Assembly: GCA_024196135.1 (NCBI GenBank) | Contig: JAMQCK010000369.1 | Span: 1-25,767 of the forward strand | From: Pleurotus ostreatus/Saccharomyces cerevisiae fusant | Lineage: Eukaryota > Opisthokonta | Direction: 5' to 3' | Length of the DNA: 25,767 nt | Shown: positions 8,831-19,500 of the stretch, in pieces | Position numbering within the stretch: the stretch's first letter is position 1 | Layout: each line of letters opens with the position of its first letter | The notes under the pieces: model-generated | Told to the model about the DNA's origin: nothing | What the model saw: only the letters and a program-made list of their open reading frames with translations | Database searches by the model: none | Made by a program: the position numbers and the translations under genes

Positions 8831-9515
8831 GCGAATTGTTCGGTCGGAGGGACCGTGTGCAGTTTCTTTTTTCTTCTTCAAGTCGGTTTTCCTCCCCTTT
8901 GCTTCGAGTTTTCTGCGTTCGATTTTGGTTTTGGTTTTGGTTTTGGTTTCTTGGTTCTTGGCTTTCAGATGCAGTTCAGCAAGCTACGACACCTCACGCT
9001 CTTTCACGTGGTCTCGCGGCGCAATGTATAGATACGACCACCCATGGACAACGACTGCACAGGCTCACTTACGATATGCGACCCCTCCTCCTCTAATGAC
9101 CATCGGTATATCTGGAACCACTCAACTTGTATTCTGTCACTACGCACGCATCTGTATCATACTCCCACATTCGTTGCACCCTACCACATTCATTGTATCC
9201 CACTTACACACCACACTCGTTGTAGCATACCTACTACCACGCTCGTTGTCTCTCTGTTTCTCTTTTGCCACGCAATAACGAGCCTGTACGACAATGCAAT
9301 TGATGCAGGGGCTCCCAGCCCCGAGGGACCCAGTGTTGCTACCTGCAGCAAGCTGCCGAGATACTCGTACAAGTGAAAACATGTCTTGCAACTAACGTGA
9401 ACGTCCCGCATACAATCCTCAGCAAACCATGCATACAGCACAAACAATACAACAACAGACCCAAAGTCCTATATAATCAGCTAAACGGATATCCAAGCGA
9501 TGTCCCTCAGCCGAA
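8831..9515. other. Intergenic region between two convergent genes
   Basis: This region lies between the ends of the plus-strand F-box gene and the minus-strand transporter gene, so it holds both 3' untranslated regions. It carries a TTTTGG microsatellite at 8923-8949 and a stretch relatively rich in CA and CCA (about 9050-9260). I see no supported gene. Confidence 0.5.
8923..8949 (+). repeat. (TTTTGG)n microsatellite
   Basis: Four full TTTTGG units plus a partial unit occur in tandem, about 95 bp after the F-box stop codon, probably in the 3' untranslated region. The reverse strand reads CCAAAA. The run is too short and internal to be telomeric. Confidence 0.85.
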
Positions 9516-11206
9516 TCAAGCCTGCGCGGCGCTCTCCTCGTCGCCCTGCTCGCCGCGTTTCCGCACGTAGCCTGGCGCTGCGGCGATGACGTCGCCCTGC
9601 TCTTCGGCTGTAGACGAACATGTCATTGAAGGAATGTGGAGGATGAACAGGGACCAAACTCACGTCTTGAGTGCCAGAAGTAAACGACGAGGCCGAGGAT
9701 GACGGTGATGAAGGCGATGAAGTATAGCCAGTATGGGGTGTAGTGGTAGAGGAAGAGGCCTGAAAGAGGTGGTTAGATACGTTTCGAGGATTGAAGGCAA
9801 GGGCTACGCACCGAATAGCAGGCCGTAGAAGTCGGCGGTGAGGAGGCTGATGTTGTAGTACGTCGAAGACGCGGCGCGGTACAGTAACGGTGCGACCGTG
9901 TAGAGGATGAACATGGCTGTGTGGTATGTTAGGTTGTCGTTGCTCGGTAGAAAGAGATACAAGGACGTACCAGAGGTATACGCGATGATCAAGCCGACTG
10001 GACTGGCGAGTCAGAGACGGTCTGGCAACTCAAGAGTTTGCAACTCACCCGTCGCGCCGTTCCACGTCGCTTCCAACATGCCCTGATGCTCAAGACCTCC
10101 TGCCTGCGCGCCGCAGATGATGAAGCCGAAGAGCCCAAGGGCACCGACTACCTCGTACAGAGGTCTCCGACGCACGAGGAACTCCTCGGTCGCGTTCGCT
10201 ACAGACGCATGTCAGGGCCGCGCGAGTAGGTGTGAAGGATAGTGGAGCACGCACTGAACCCGTATAAAGTCGCGCCAGCGATGATGAAGGCATCTCCCTT
10301 GCCCTTATCCGCGGCTTGCCAGTCCTTGTCGGTGATAACGTCGGATGCAACGAGCATGCCAAGACCGCCGATGGCGACGCAGGCACCCTTTTGGAAAGTA
10401 AATTAGGCGAAGGAGTGAGGGGGGGGGAGGGGAGCGTAAAGACGCACCAGCATTTGCGTCCAATGGTAGCGGGTCCGAAGGTATACCCAGGTGAAGAACA
10501 TGCAAACGGGAGTTGACCAGCTGCAGTGAGGGTGTTAGCTGCGAGTACGGAGAAGGTCTGAAGTAAACGCACGCGGCCAGCATCATGCACGATAAGAGGT
10601 TTGTGTATTGATAGGCCTTCACAACCAGGAAGTTGCCCTCGACGTCGCATGCGGCGAGAATGAGATCTTATGTCAGACGATCAGAGTGAGCTTAGACAGA
10701 GAACGTAGGCACGCACATTTCCATCCATCTCTAAGTAGCATCTTGGCGTATCCTTTGATTCCGTCTGAACGATGATGAGCTGGCGACAATGAGGGGAGGG
10801 GGAATGCGTACATTGGTACATGGTGTAGGGTGCGTAAATCATGAATAGAGAGAAGTATCTGCACGAGCGTCAGTTACTTGGTCTGACTATGTATGATGCA
10901 CAGATCCACTCACAAGAATACAGATTGAGTCGTCGACAGAGCCCAGTTCCGGTTCGTCAGCTCCGTGGTCGTAACGTTCGTGCAGGTGATACACAGCGAC
11001 ACAAGCTGTCCCCCCAGAAGCACCAAAATGAAGCGCTTCGTAAAGACGCTTCGGAGTCTATCAGATACGCTTCCTGCGAAGGCGCGAGGCGACGAGAATA
11101 CAATGGGCGGCGGCTTCTTGACGAACGAATCCTCGTCCGATCGGCGCAAAGACGCCGGGCGACCGTCCAGAGACTCCTTGTAGTCGAGCTGCGGGGAGCT
11201 GGCCAT
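9516..11206 (-). CDS. SLC35F-like (DUF914) solute/nucleotide-sugar-type transporter, 11 exons
   Basis: By-eye splicing gives 11 exons (high to low coordinates): 10914-11206, 10812-10858, 10717-10764, 10573-10666, 10448-10520, 10255-10387, 10049-10198, 9971-9997, 9812-9916, 9664-9759, 9516-9607. Together they make 1158 nt, an uninterrupted 385-aa protein; all introns are GT...AG. A cytosolic N-terminus of about 55 residues comes before a hydrophobic membrane protein with about ten expected helices. Family landmarks are KRFILVLLGGQLVSLCITCTN near the start, YGIKGYAKMLLRDGWKY, the loop VEGNFLVVKAYQYTNLLSCM, VASDVITDKDW, NATEEFLVRR, and STYYNISLLTADFYGLLFG near the end. These match the SLC35F1/F2/F6 branch of the drug/metabolite transporter superfamily. 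The substrate is unknown for most fungal members. One exon is only 27 bp (9971-9997). The charged tail after the last helix is probably cytosolic. Confidence 0.9.
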
Positions 11207-12073
11207 GTCTGCGAACAGCGTCAGGAGGAGGGGGAGGGGATGATGGACGCCTGAAGCAAGCGTTCTCCAAATTTCGATGCCATATGCTCCGGAAGTAACT
11301 GATTGATCGGGAACCGATCCGATCAGCCGTCAGCGGAAACAAAAAGGCTCCCAAAACGGGAACACAATGGACACACGTGCGCAATATGGCCAGCCAGGAA
11401 CGACGGGCTGGGGGCAGGTAAGGAGCCAGGAGCAAGGCCAGTAAGTATCTGCATTGATTCTTCCCTCATTTTAGGTCGATAACCAAGGGGTAGATTATTA
11501 CTCCTCTAGTAGGCCTGACCTGGCAGACCTGACGAGCGCCCATGTTGTATAGGCCAGAGACATGACAGGAACAGGGACTACCGTCCTATAGTGAGAGAAA
11601 TGGTATTAGGAACTCCATGACTGGATGTCATAGACAGGCCGGATGATTGAATGACGCCCCGCCAGGTAACACCGAGCAGGATGTGCTGGTGATACGAAGT
11701 AAATTCCAGGTCGTACTTGCCTCAGGTTCTAAAAGCGCCACTAATTTGCCACGGGAGGACCAGTTTGCGCAGATCCTAGCCATTCGCATAGCGCGTCGCG
11801 AAGCAGCCACTACAGACCAGACAACACCAACATCGTCGTTGAATGAAATGAATGAAAAGAGGCGCACTGGTGTACGCATCCATCGATGTCCATCGTGGAC
11901 ATTCGCATGCCGCGATTGGAAGGTTTTCGACAAGCTTTCGCCCAGAAGGCGTATTTTGCCTGCTGTACCTTCAGACGTCAATAGACTCTTTCGCGAACGA
12001 CCCAAGGTGTACTACAATCTGAAAAGGGTGTTAATCATCGGAGACATTTTCCCACCGCGCACTAGCGTACCTA
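11207..12073. other. Intergenic: promoter side of the transporter and 3' side of the OHCU gene
   Basis: No gene is supported. A 6-bp inverted repeat with a 3-bp spacer, GATCGG-GAA-CCGATC, sits at 11305-11319, about 100 bp upstream of the transporter start codon. It could be a protein-binding site or chance. A 212-codon plus-strand frame (11647-12285) runs into the antisense of the OHCU gene and is not convincing. Confidence 0.45.
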
Positions 12074-12679
12074 CTAATTCCCCTCCACCCCCAACGCACG
12101 TAACCGGCTCTTCGCGATCTTCCCGACGTCTCCCACCGCGCGCGTCACTTCCCGCAACCACTCCTCCCCCTCCACCCCCACAGGCTCAAGCCCACTCAAT
12201 GGTGGCTGATCTGCCGCCAGCGAGTGCTCAAGCCCAAGTTTATCCTCCATCTCTCGCGCAATCTCCGCCCTCGAGCGCCCATTGACGAAGGTTATATATA
12301 TCAAGCCAGGATACCTGCGTTCGTAGCAAGCATTGAGGTGGGCGAGGCGCGCGAGGACCTCCGGCGGCGTCGCGCGTGCCGCCTGCTCCTTGGCGCTGAG
12401 CTGCGAGAGGCCACTAGTCTCCCCTATCCGGGGGTGCCCTGCGATGAATTGCGCCTGATCGGCGGGCGGCCAGTGGGCGACGGCGTCGAGCGCGAGGTCG
12501 ATGAGGGTGGCATATGAATGGAGCTCGTTAGTGGATTCTGATTGCGCGAGCTCGGGCACGAGACGATTCAGAAGGATCGGGGAGGGCTCGAGGAGTAATG
12601 AAAGGGCAGTGGCGAGCGGAGCTTCTCTTTCCTCGGAGCTGTGTCGCAGAGCGGCCAAGGGTGGGAGCGAGGCGGCCAT
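12074..12679 (-). CDS. OHCU decarboxylase (2-oxo-4-hydroxy-4-carboxy-5-ureidoimidazoline decarboxylase)
   Basis: A single-exon gene of 201 aa, with ATG at 12679 and TAG at 12074. The sequence fits the OHCU decarboxylase family, which converts OHCU to S-allantoin as the last step after urate oxidase and 5-hydroxyisourate hydrolase in purine breakdown. The N-terminal helix region (LPPLAALRHSSEEREAPLA) fits the family. The key block is residues 81-99, with GHPRIGE (H82 is the expected catalytic histidine) followed by LSAKEQ. A later block at about 119-142 (YERRYPGLIYITFVNGRSRAEI) carries the NGRS/AE motif that lines the active site in known structures. Its length is close to the 170-200 aa usual for the family, and no residue I know to be essential appears missing. 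I see no obvious PTS1 peroxisomal signal; the C-terminus is ALGVEGN. No other urate pathway gene is visible in the window. Confidence 0.92.
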   Translation of the reverse strand: MAASLPPLAALRHSSEEREAPLATALSLLLEPSPILLNRLVPELAQSESTNELHSYATLIDLALDAVAHWPPADQAQFIAGHPRIGETSGLSQLSAKEQAARATPPEVLARLAHLNACYERRYPGLIYITFVNGRSRAEIAREMEDKLGLEHSLAADQPPLSGLEPVGVEGEEWLREVTRAVGDVGKIAKSRLRALGVEGN

Positions 12680-14108
12680 TGGGATCGTTGGCGGTGCGAA
12701 GGAGGCGCCGTGGCCCGCGGTTGGACTTTCCCCCCATCCCGGTCCGCCGGATCGCCGGGGCCGTCGGGAAACGTGACTTTACGGCAACTGCCGTGGTGGA
12801 CATGTTGAACTCTGGCAGCCGGCCTGCAACGAGGCTGAAGACGGCGTGAGACACGATGAGCACTTCACCAGCCACTGTCAGCTCAGTGTATACCCTGGGC
12901 GCTCAGAACTTCCACCATTATGTTCAGAAGACGTAAGGGATCTCCGAATTGGAAGAGATTCATGAATTGATCGCGATAGGGTAACTCTCCGCTGTCATTA
13001 GAACCAACGAAGACATGAGAACATGCCAAAGGAGAGGAGGTTTGAGAGCCATGCGAAACCCTGCTCCCACTCCATATAGACACATATCGGGGGATCGGGC
13101 ACCATGTGTCCCCTCGCACTCATCAGATTCCATATTGTGATCCATAGATTGAGCTTGATCCCCATTACCGTGCACCTCGGTGGCCCCTTCATGGCCGACG
13201 TGACCGTATACAGCAACAAGCAGCGCGTCGCGTACTCCACCACACGCCCTGCCCAGTCTTCGCCTTGAATACCCCATCCCCCGGCGGTGGCAGAGGACGC
13301 GCGGCCAGTGCCACCGCCGCCCGGTGCGTCACGGCCCTCGAAGCAGGGACGCACACTCATTTCGGGAGAAGGGCGACCCAGAAGGGCAGGTCGGGAATCA
13401 TCAGGTCTCGCTATCACTCCCCCACGCAGCGAACGCGCGGCTGCACAGCGCACCGTCTCGCGGCCATCCCCGCGCGCCACCGCTGCGCGCGGGTCGTGCT
13501 GTACACAGGCTTCCCGTCCTGTACACGATCTCCCTGCCCATGCGTGGATCAGTGCAGGGAAGAGATAGATTGCAAGGCACTCCCGAGAGCTGCAACCATT
13601 CAGCTAACCGGCAGTGAATTAGGTGGTTTGAGTGGCGGCCGATGACGAGGGCGAATGACAAGGCGTTGATGTTTCCTGCCATACACAGTTAGTGAGCACT
13701 TGCCTGCTGTTCACTGCGCGGCGGAAATTTGCCACCCCGGATCCTTGGCTCGCCATCAGAAGTTCGTGCGCCCACAGAGAATAGGTCGTGAGAGACGTGC
13801 CCGCCAACAGCAGTCTGCGCCGGACTGACAAACTGGCGGGCGAGGGTACATTGCAAAATTATTGCTACAACGCGCTATCGATACATGGGCGGACGTGTCC
13901 GGCAGGGCCACCTGCCACACACCGGAGGATCCAACCCGGAAAGACTGGTAGAAAATGAAGGTAAAGTAAGCAAGCAAGAGGCAGTGTGTGTCGTGTTGTT
14001 AGATTTGTTGTCGTTGTTGATAGATGAGTTATGGGGCCATGTGCAGAGAACCGCCGGAGCAGATTGCTGAGCACAGGCCCCCCAAGAACTTGCGAGTGGT
14101 GGGACCAC
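12680..14108. other. Long intergenic stretch without a confident gene
   Basis: Several medium open frames overlap here on both strands, the longest being 12998-13480 on the minus strand (160 codons). None shows a recognisable domain or fits with neighbours into a phased multi-exon model, and the GC-rich composition produces random frames. A small lineage-specific gene on the minus strand cannot be excluded. The left end must contain the promoter of the OHCU gene, and the right end the 3' untranslated region of the gene at 14109-15573. Confidence 0.4.
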
Positions 14109-15573
14109 TCATGTCCGCGGTGACCGCAGACGCAGCTGGGGCTGCCAGGACCCGCGCGATACGTGATGCATCGACACCAAGATTAGGTCCTCGAACTTGA
14201 TGCCGTTAGCGCTGCCGACGCGCCAGCGCTTGTTCGCCTCGTCATTGGGAAGTGGCCGTTGGTTCTGGGGTAGAAAGATTGGTTTCTCGCCGTGAGGATG
14301 TGAGGAGATGGAATTCACCTCGATGAACCTCTTGACGCACTTGGCCACCTCCTTCGCGAGCTTCTCGCGGGTGATCGGCGAGGGCACCTTCTTGAAGTCC
14401 TTCGCCGGAATCTGCTTGGTCCACGAGCGGTACCCCGGCCACTGCGCGAGAAGGTCAGTAGGCACGCTAGACCCGATCGCCCTCAATACGCACCTCGAGG
14501 CGGATGGACACGCTCGGGCGGACGCCGTTGAAGATGTACTCATCGGGGTCCTCCAGCTGGTGCACCGCGCGCGCGAAGGCCTGCGTCAGCGGGATGCCGC
14601 ACGACTCGCCGTCCTTGTTCCAGAAGTAGATAGACTTCTCGGGGGAGACCTCCTCGACGTAGCGCTGCCGGTCGGCGCGCGTCGTGGGCGTGTACATGCG
14701 CTGCGGGATGAACGGCCCGGCGGCGCGCATGGGGAGCGTGGGTGCGTTGTCGAAGTCCTGGCGGCTGGAGGAGGGCCCGGGCTCGCAGCCGCGTCCCTGC
14801 GGGGCGTCTATCGATGGGGGGACGATAGCGCGGGGAAAGCGCATCTGCGGGGAAGCGACTGCGGCGTCGTTGGCGATGGCGGCGGGGCTTGCGGGGAGGG
14901 AGGTCCCGGAAGAGGAAGGGGAGCCGGCGGGGGGCGAGTCACCGACCAATGTCTCGTCGCTGCCCTGCGACATGACCGGACTAGGATGCTGCTCCGGCGG
15001 GTCCCACGGAAAGCCAAGCCCAGGGCCAGTGATATACGGCAGCGTCATCGAATCCTCCATCTGGGGGTATTGACCGTTCATTCCCCAAAGACATGAGGCG
15101 CCGACCGGGTGGTTCAACATGGCAAGGTCCGTGCCCACCGACTTGAAAGCGTGAGGGACCTGAGCGTACGAAGGGAATGTTTGTGCGTGCGAAGGATGTA
15201 CGGGAGCGGACAGTTGCCACGGCAGGGTGGACGAGGAGGCGCGAGGTGCGCCGGTGTTCTGTTGGCATGGCGCAACGTCGAAGTTGAAGTCCAGTGCTGG
15301 ATTGGATGGTGAGGGAGTGAGTTCGCCGAAGCAGTTCATGTCTGGAAATTCGGGGGAGTATGTGGGCGAGAGCTTGGATCTGTTCAGCAAAGTCCCGAGG
15401 AAATTATCCCCTATGCATACCTGCGTGGTAGCAAGATTCGCCCAGTAATAGCTTCCGGTAGGGTCATTGTCGTCGTAAAAAGAAGGTGGTGGAAGTCCAT
15501 TGCTGGATCCAAAGGTGAGTACAATTACGGAAAATTTCAGGGTGGATACGCACGGGTTGTGTGATTCGGCCAT
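14109..15573 (-). CDS. Unknown protein with a C-terminal domain seen in Agaricomycete hypothetical proteins
   Basis: The model joins 14494-15573 and 14109-14441 across a 52-bp GT...AG intron (14442-14493), giving 470 aa. The start is uncertain: the ATG at 15573 (MAESHNPC) is preferred because a pyrimidine-rich promoter-like tract lies just upstream; an in-frame ATG at 15657 would add 28 residues, and an internal ATG or an unrecognised 5' intron is possible. The first 300 residues are low-complexity, rich in P, S, A and G. The C-terminal 170 residues look folded: SIYFWNKDGESCGIPLTQAF, then DEYIFNG, then PSVSIRLEWPGYRSWTKQIP, then REKLAKEVAKCVKRFIE. I recall this block from many uncharacterised mushroom proteins, but I know of no function. 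A disordered N-terminus with a compact C-terminal domain would fit a nuclear regulatory protein; that is inference only. Confidence 0.72.
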
Positions 15574-15667
15574 CGTGAACGGATCGGATGTAAGGTGATG
15601 GCGCGACGAAGGGAGAGGCGTAGTGTGCCTCCCAAGTGGGCGAGGAGGCGAGGCCACGTGCGGCCTT

Positions 15668-15708
15668 GAGAAAGGGGAGGGGGGGAGGGAAGGAAGGGGA
15701 GAGGGGGA
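15668..15708 (-). promoter_or_regulatory. Polypyrimidine (CT-rich) tract upstream of the unknown gene
   Basis: Forty-one consecutive purines on the plus strand make an unbroken pyrimidine tract on the coding (minus) strand, about 95 bp before the ATG at 15573. CT-rich tracts before transcription start points are common in filamentous fungal promoters, and this one supports choosing the start at 15573. Promoter function is inferred. Confidence 0.4.
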
Positions 15709-16225
15709 TGGCGGGAGGAAGGAGAGATGTGATACCCACAGCCGCGCCGTCGATCTATAAAGGAACGAGAGCGCGCCTCATGGCGTTCAAATGAAGAAGG
15801 CGATGTCATCACGGCCAAGCCGGGGGGTTCCTCCTTTGAGTAGGCGCGCGCCGCAGGCGCCGGAGCGCAGGGCGCTTATTTTTTTTCGGTTGGGGCGAAC
15901 AGGTTCCCATCAAGCGCCGACGCGCCCAAATTACGGCGGGTGAGAATAAGGCGGCCGTGTGTGAGATCACCCATCCGTCCAGCACCCAGGCGCGAGGCAT
16001 TCAGACGCCGTCAACGGATGCCGTAAGGTCTTCGTGCATACACTGAATGCTCATCGACCATCGGATGTCTCCATTGCCTTCGTCAACCGCAGTGCTTCTG
16101 CGTTTGGGCCTGCGGGTCTGAGGGAGTCAGAATCCAGCAAAGTTCGGAGTACCGAGAGGGCCGGGGGTCTTGCAATCATCGCCCGACGGTCAGAAGCTTC
16201 GATTGTCGTGCGCAAGTCGCATGGT
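15709..16225. other. Intergenic, left flank of the hAT element
   Basis: No gene is supported. It probably includes distal promoter sequence of the minus-strand gene ending upstream and, before the hAT insertion, would have been continuous with the 5' flank of LEO1. Its last eight bases (16218-16225, CGCATGGT) are the duplicated target of the hAT. Confidence 0.5.
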
Positions 16226-16240
16226 TAGGGTGTAAAACGG
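16226..16240 (+). repeat. hAT left terminal inverted repeat (15 bp)
   Basis: The sequence TAGGGTGTAAAACGG matches the reverse complement of 19937-19951 with no mismatch. Confidence 0.95.
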
Positions 16241-16327
16241 TCGGCGGTCAACCGGAAGAACCGTGACCGTACCGCGAAATCACGGTTTTCGCCCGGGCGG
16301 TCAAATAATCCCACGGTTCACGGTCGA

Positions 16328-16348
16328 CTGCGGTCGACCGCGGTCAGC
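16328..16348 (+). repeat. hAT left subterminal repeat (21 bp, palindrome-rich)
   Basis: The 21-bp sequence contains GCGGTCGACCGC, itself a 12-bp palindrome, followed by GGTCAGC. It recurs exactly inverted at 19839-19859. Further copies of CGGTC and GACCG surround it, which is the usual form of transposase-binding subterminal repeats in hAT elements. Confidence 0.85.
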
Positions 16349-16576
16349 GCGCTGAATGATGTCATACCAAGACGCGTCGCCTCCACGCGCCTAGCGCGCA
16401 GCGTCGCGTAGCTTCAGACGCGCTCTGCCACTTTGTATACTAGCAACCAGTCAACAAACATGTTCGTGTTATTTACCGTAGTTGACAACACGCTGCAGTC
16501 ATCTTATAAATCGGGAAACCGCCCCCTCAAGCCCGTTTCTTCTCCAGTATTCCGCCGTGAATTCCTCATCGCGCTG

Positions 16577-19500
16577 ATGTCCCAAAGGCGTCCGCTCGCA
16601 CCCCGCACCTTCGATCAACCCTCCTCCTCTCACACATCACTCGCATCGACATCATCAGCATCTTGGTGTTATCCCCAAGCACCAGGTACCTATCCTTTCC
16701 CAAGCAGCGATCATCAGTTCTATCACGCACCGGCGACCTCGGCAACATACCCCTATCCCACACATGCATCCCCTCCCCCAACTCTCACCCGCGCGTGCTC
16801 TCAAGCATCCTCATCGGGCATAGGGCAGAAGCGTCCGGCGCCCCACGACCCTACCGTTTTCGATGGCCCCAGGAAGAGAAAGTCTAGGAAAGGTGTCGTC
16901 GGAGGTGATAACATAGCGAGGATGCATGATCGTGATATCTACCTCAAGAGCATCTCTGATGAAGAAGTTCTCGGTGCGTCACACGACATTGTTGAGATGA
17001 TCCGTTATTGACTGCTTTTGTTCTTCAAGCCGCGTACCGTACTACATTGACGGCGGACTGCTACCACCATTACAACATGACTATCTCGCGCAATCAAGAC
17101 ATGCACAGCCCAGACTACCTAGCAATCACCGTCCATTTCCACTGCAAGCACAACCATCCCTCTCACCGTCTTCTGTCTCGCCCCCGGATGCAAACCAGCC
17201 TCGGGACGCACTCGCTGAAGGACACCGCAGAACGTTGCGATGCACGGCGCGGCGTGACGAGCGCTACATCCTCGGCTGCTCCTGCGCTCGAGTATTCTGT
17301 TGCCGCGCATCGTACCTTAATCGCGCTACGCGCCGCCGCCTGCCATCGTCCATACCACATGGTCAACGACAAGTTCTATCGTGCGGAAATCGAGATGCTC
17401 CGTCCAGGGACACCGATTCCCTCGCCTCCGACAGTTGCAGAAGACGTCAGGCGACTATATCGAGGACTTTCGGCTGATTTGGGAGCTTATCTACGTGTGA
17501 GTTGCAGGTGATCCGTGTCTCAATGGCACTGACAGTTCATCCATAGGAGCGGGGACTTCCCTTCCACCTCATGCTCGATGGCTGGACAAGTCCCATCGGC
17601 ACTGGGGAGCTCGGCCTCGTAATTCAATACTACGCAGAGGGCGAGCTACACCGCTGCTTATTGGAGTTCATCAAGTAAGCTCCGTCCTCATTCATCCCCG
17701 AATTTATATTGATCCGAGTTTAATAGGTTGACAGAGCGCCACACCGGCGCTTATCTTGCCGAGGAGATCTTTCGTTGCCTCGGTCGGTTCAAGATTCAGG
17801 ATTTGGTGAGTCCCGCACACTTTTGTGCGACTCTTGACGCTTACAACCTGCTAGCTAATGCTCCTGAATATGGACAACGCGGGGAATTGTGACACGACGG
17901 CGGAGGAGCTCGAAACCTGGCTGTCGGACTTCCGCGGCAAGAAGTGGAGGCTGCGCTGCCTGCTTCATATCCTCAACCTCATCGCAAAGGTACGTCACAT
18001 GCTCTGGACTCTTTCTCGATCTCACGCATGTCGACAGGTCATACTCGCATTCTTCTACAAGCCGCCGAAGAAGAAGAAGCCTGTTGCTGGTCCGGCCAGC
18101 GCCGCCGCACCCCTTGAAGATCCCGACGAAGATGAAGAGGACGCAGATGGCGCCGAAAGCGGTGAGAACGCGGTCCTCGCTCAGGACACCGAAGCCCAGG
18201 CAGCCGAGGAGGCCGCGCAACTTCCGGCGGGCCAGATCGCACACGACGAGGCCGCCGCAAAGACGCTCAAGGGCCGCGCCATCTCCGAGATGCGCGCGCT
18301 AGGTGTGTCGTTCACTGACAATGAGGCCAAGGAATGTATTGCCATCATGACGAAGGTGAGTACAATCTGCCAAATATTGTTTTGTGGACGTAGTCTAATG
18401 CCGTGCAGGTCGCCGGCCTAGCACGCCGCGTCCACGACGCTCCATCAACACTCGGAGAGGCGTTCGCGGCGATTCTGAAGACCGCACTGGTGCCCGACAA
18501 CCGAACCTCGTTATCTCGACGGGTCGCGACGCGATGGAACTCCGACTTCGATTGTCTCGACGATCACCTCGTCCTCCAACATGTCGTTGAGACCCTTACC
18601 AACCGAAGCGACTTGAAGCTACAAGCTTATCGCCTGACGAGCCGGCAGTGGGATCTCGCCGAGGAGCTGAAGGACCTTCTTCATGTACGTCCTTTTTGAT
18701 AGTTGCCGGTGTGATGGGCTGACTGGAATTCAGATCTTTGTCCCTTTGACGAAGGAGTTCTCGAAGAAGGAGACACCGCTCATCACGGAGGTCTTGGATG
18801 GCCTAGAAGACGTCAAGGCGCATCTCACCCTCATCCGAGACAGCGAGACCAACGCCAAGGGGCTCCCAGCCTCGCCTGTAGTGCGCGTCGCTGCGCACGC
18901 CGGTCTTCTCATGACCAAGAAGTACTTCTCGCTGACAGCGGATGAATGTGAAGCTTATAAGATTGCGATTGGTACGTGACTGCCTGTACCGCTAAGCGCG
19001 TTCTAATTGTATTTGTTCTAGTAATGTCGCCCGATAAGAAACTCCACTGGTTTCGCAGGCATCAGTGGGGCGAGGACGAAGTTCAGAAGGTCCGCGATGA
19101 GGTTGTACTCCGCTGGACCGAGTCGTATGCCCCGAAATCGCCCGTTCCGTCTCCAGCGCCACAGGTACGCCTTTAATTCGTTGTGCCAAAGCTTAGTTCT
19201 GATATGCTGCCCTTCAAGCCTACACCTCCATTGGCTAACGATGCAGGGAGATGGGGTGCGATGCGCATGGCGCAAGCGCCGCCCTTGCCAGTGCCTGCCG
19301 AAGTCCTCGACGACATTGATCGTTACCTCGACACCCCTGTCATTTCGAAGCTCCAGCTCGACAAGCGGGGAGGCGTCATGAAGTACTGGCATCAGGAATG
19401 GGCAACGACCCCCGGCCTCGCTCGCTATGCGTCAGACTATTGCTCTGCCCCAGGTATGTCTGCCGAGTATTCAATGTATCTATTCTGACATTTCATTTCC

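Noticed and set aside
8246..8881. 211-codon minus-strand frame opposite the third F-box gene
   Set aside because: It mirrors the coding frame and has no recognisable motif; the sense strand shows a clear F-box protein.
8923..8949. TTTTGG run considered as telomere-like DNA
   Set aside because: Fungal telomeres are usually TTAGGG, the run is short, and it lies between ordinary genes.
11647..12285. 212-codon plus-strand frame ending within the OHCU gene
   Set aside because: The C-terminal part is Pro/Ser-rich antisense of OHCU decarboxylase and the N-terminal part has no family resemblance.
12998..13480. 160-codon minus-strand frame proposed as a small gene
   Set aside because: It has no domain and no phased partners. 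Overlapping frames of similar length occur on the opposite strand, so it is mentioned only as a possibility in the intergenic entry.
14308..15096. 262-codon plus-strand frame
   Set aside because: It is antisense to the unknown minus-strand gene, Gly/Arg/Ala-rich, and crosses that gene's intron.
17855..18244. Minus-strand frame opposite the hAT transposase
   Set aside because: It is a shadow of the catalytic exon, whose sense strand carries the MDNAGN and RCLLHILNL motifs.
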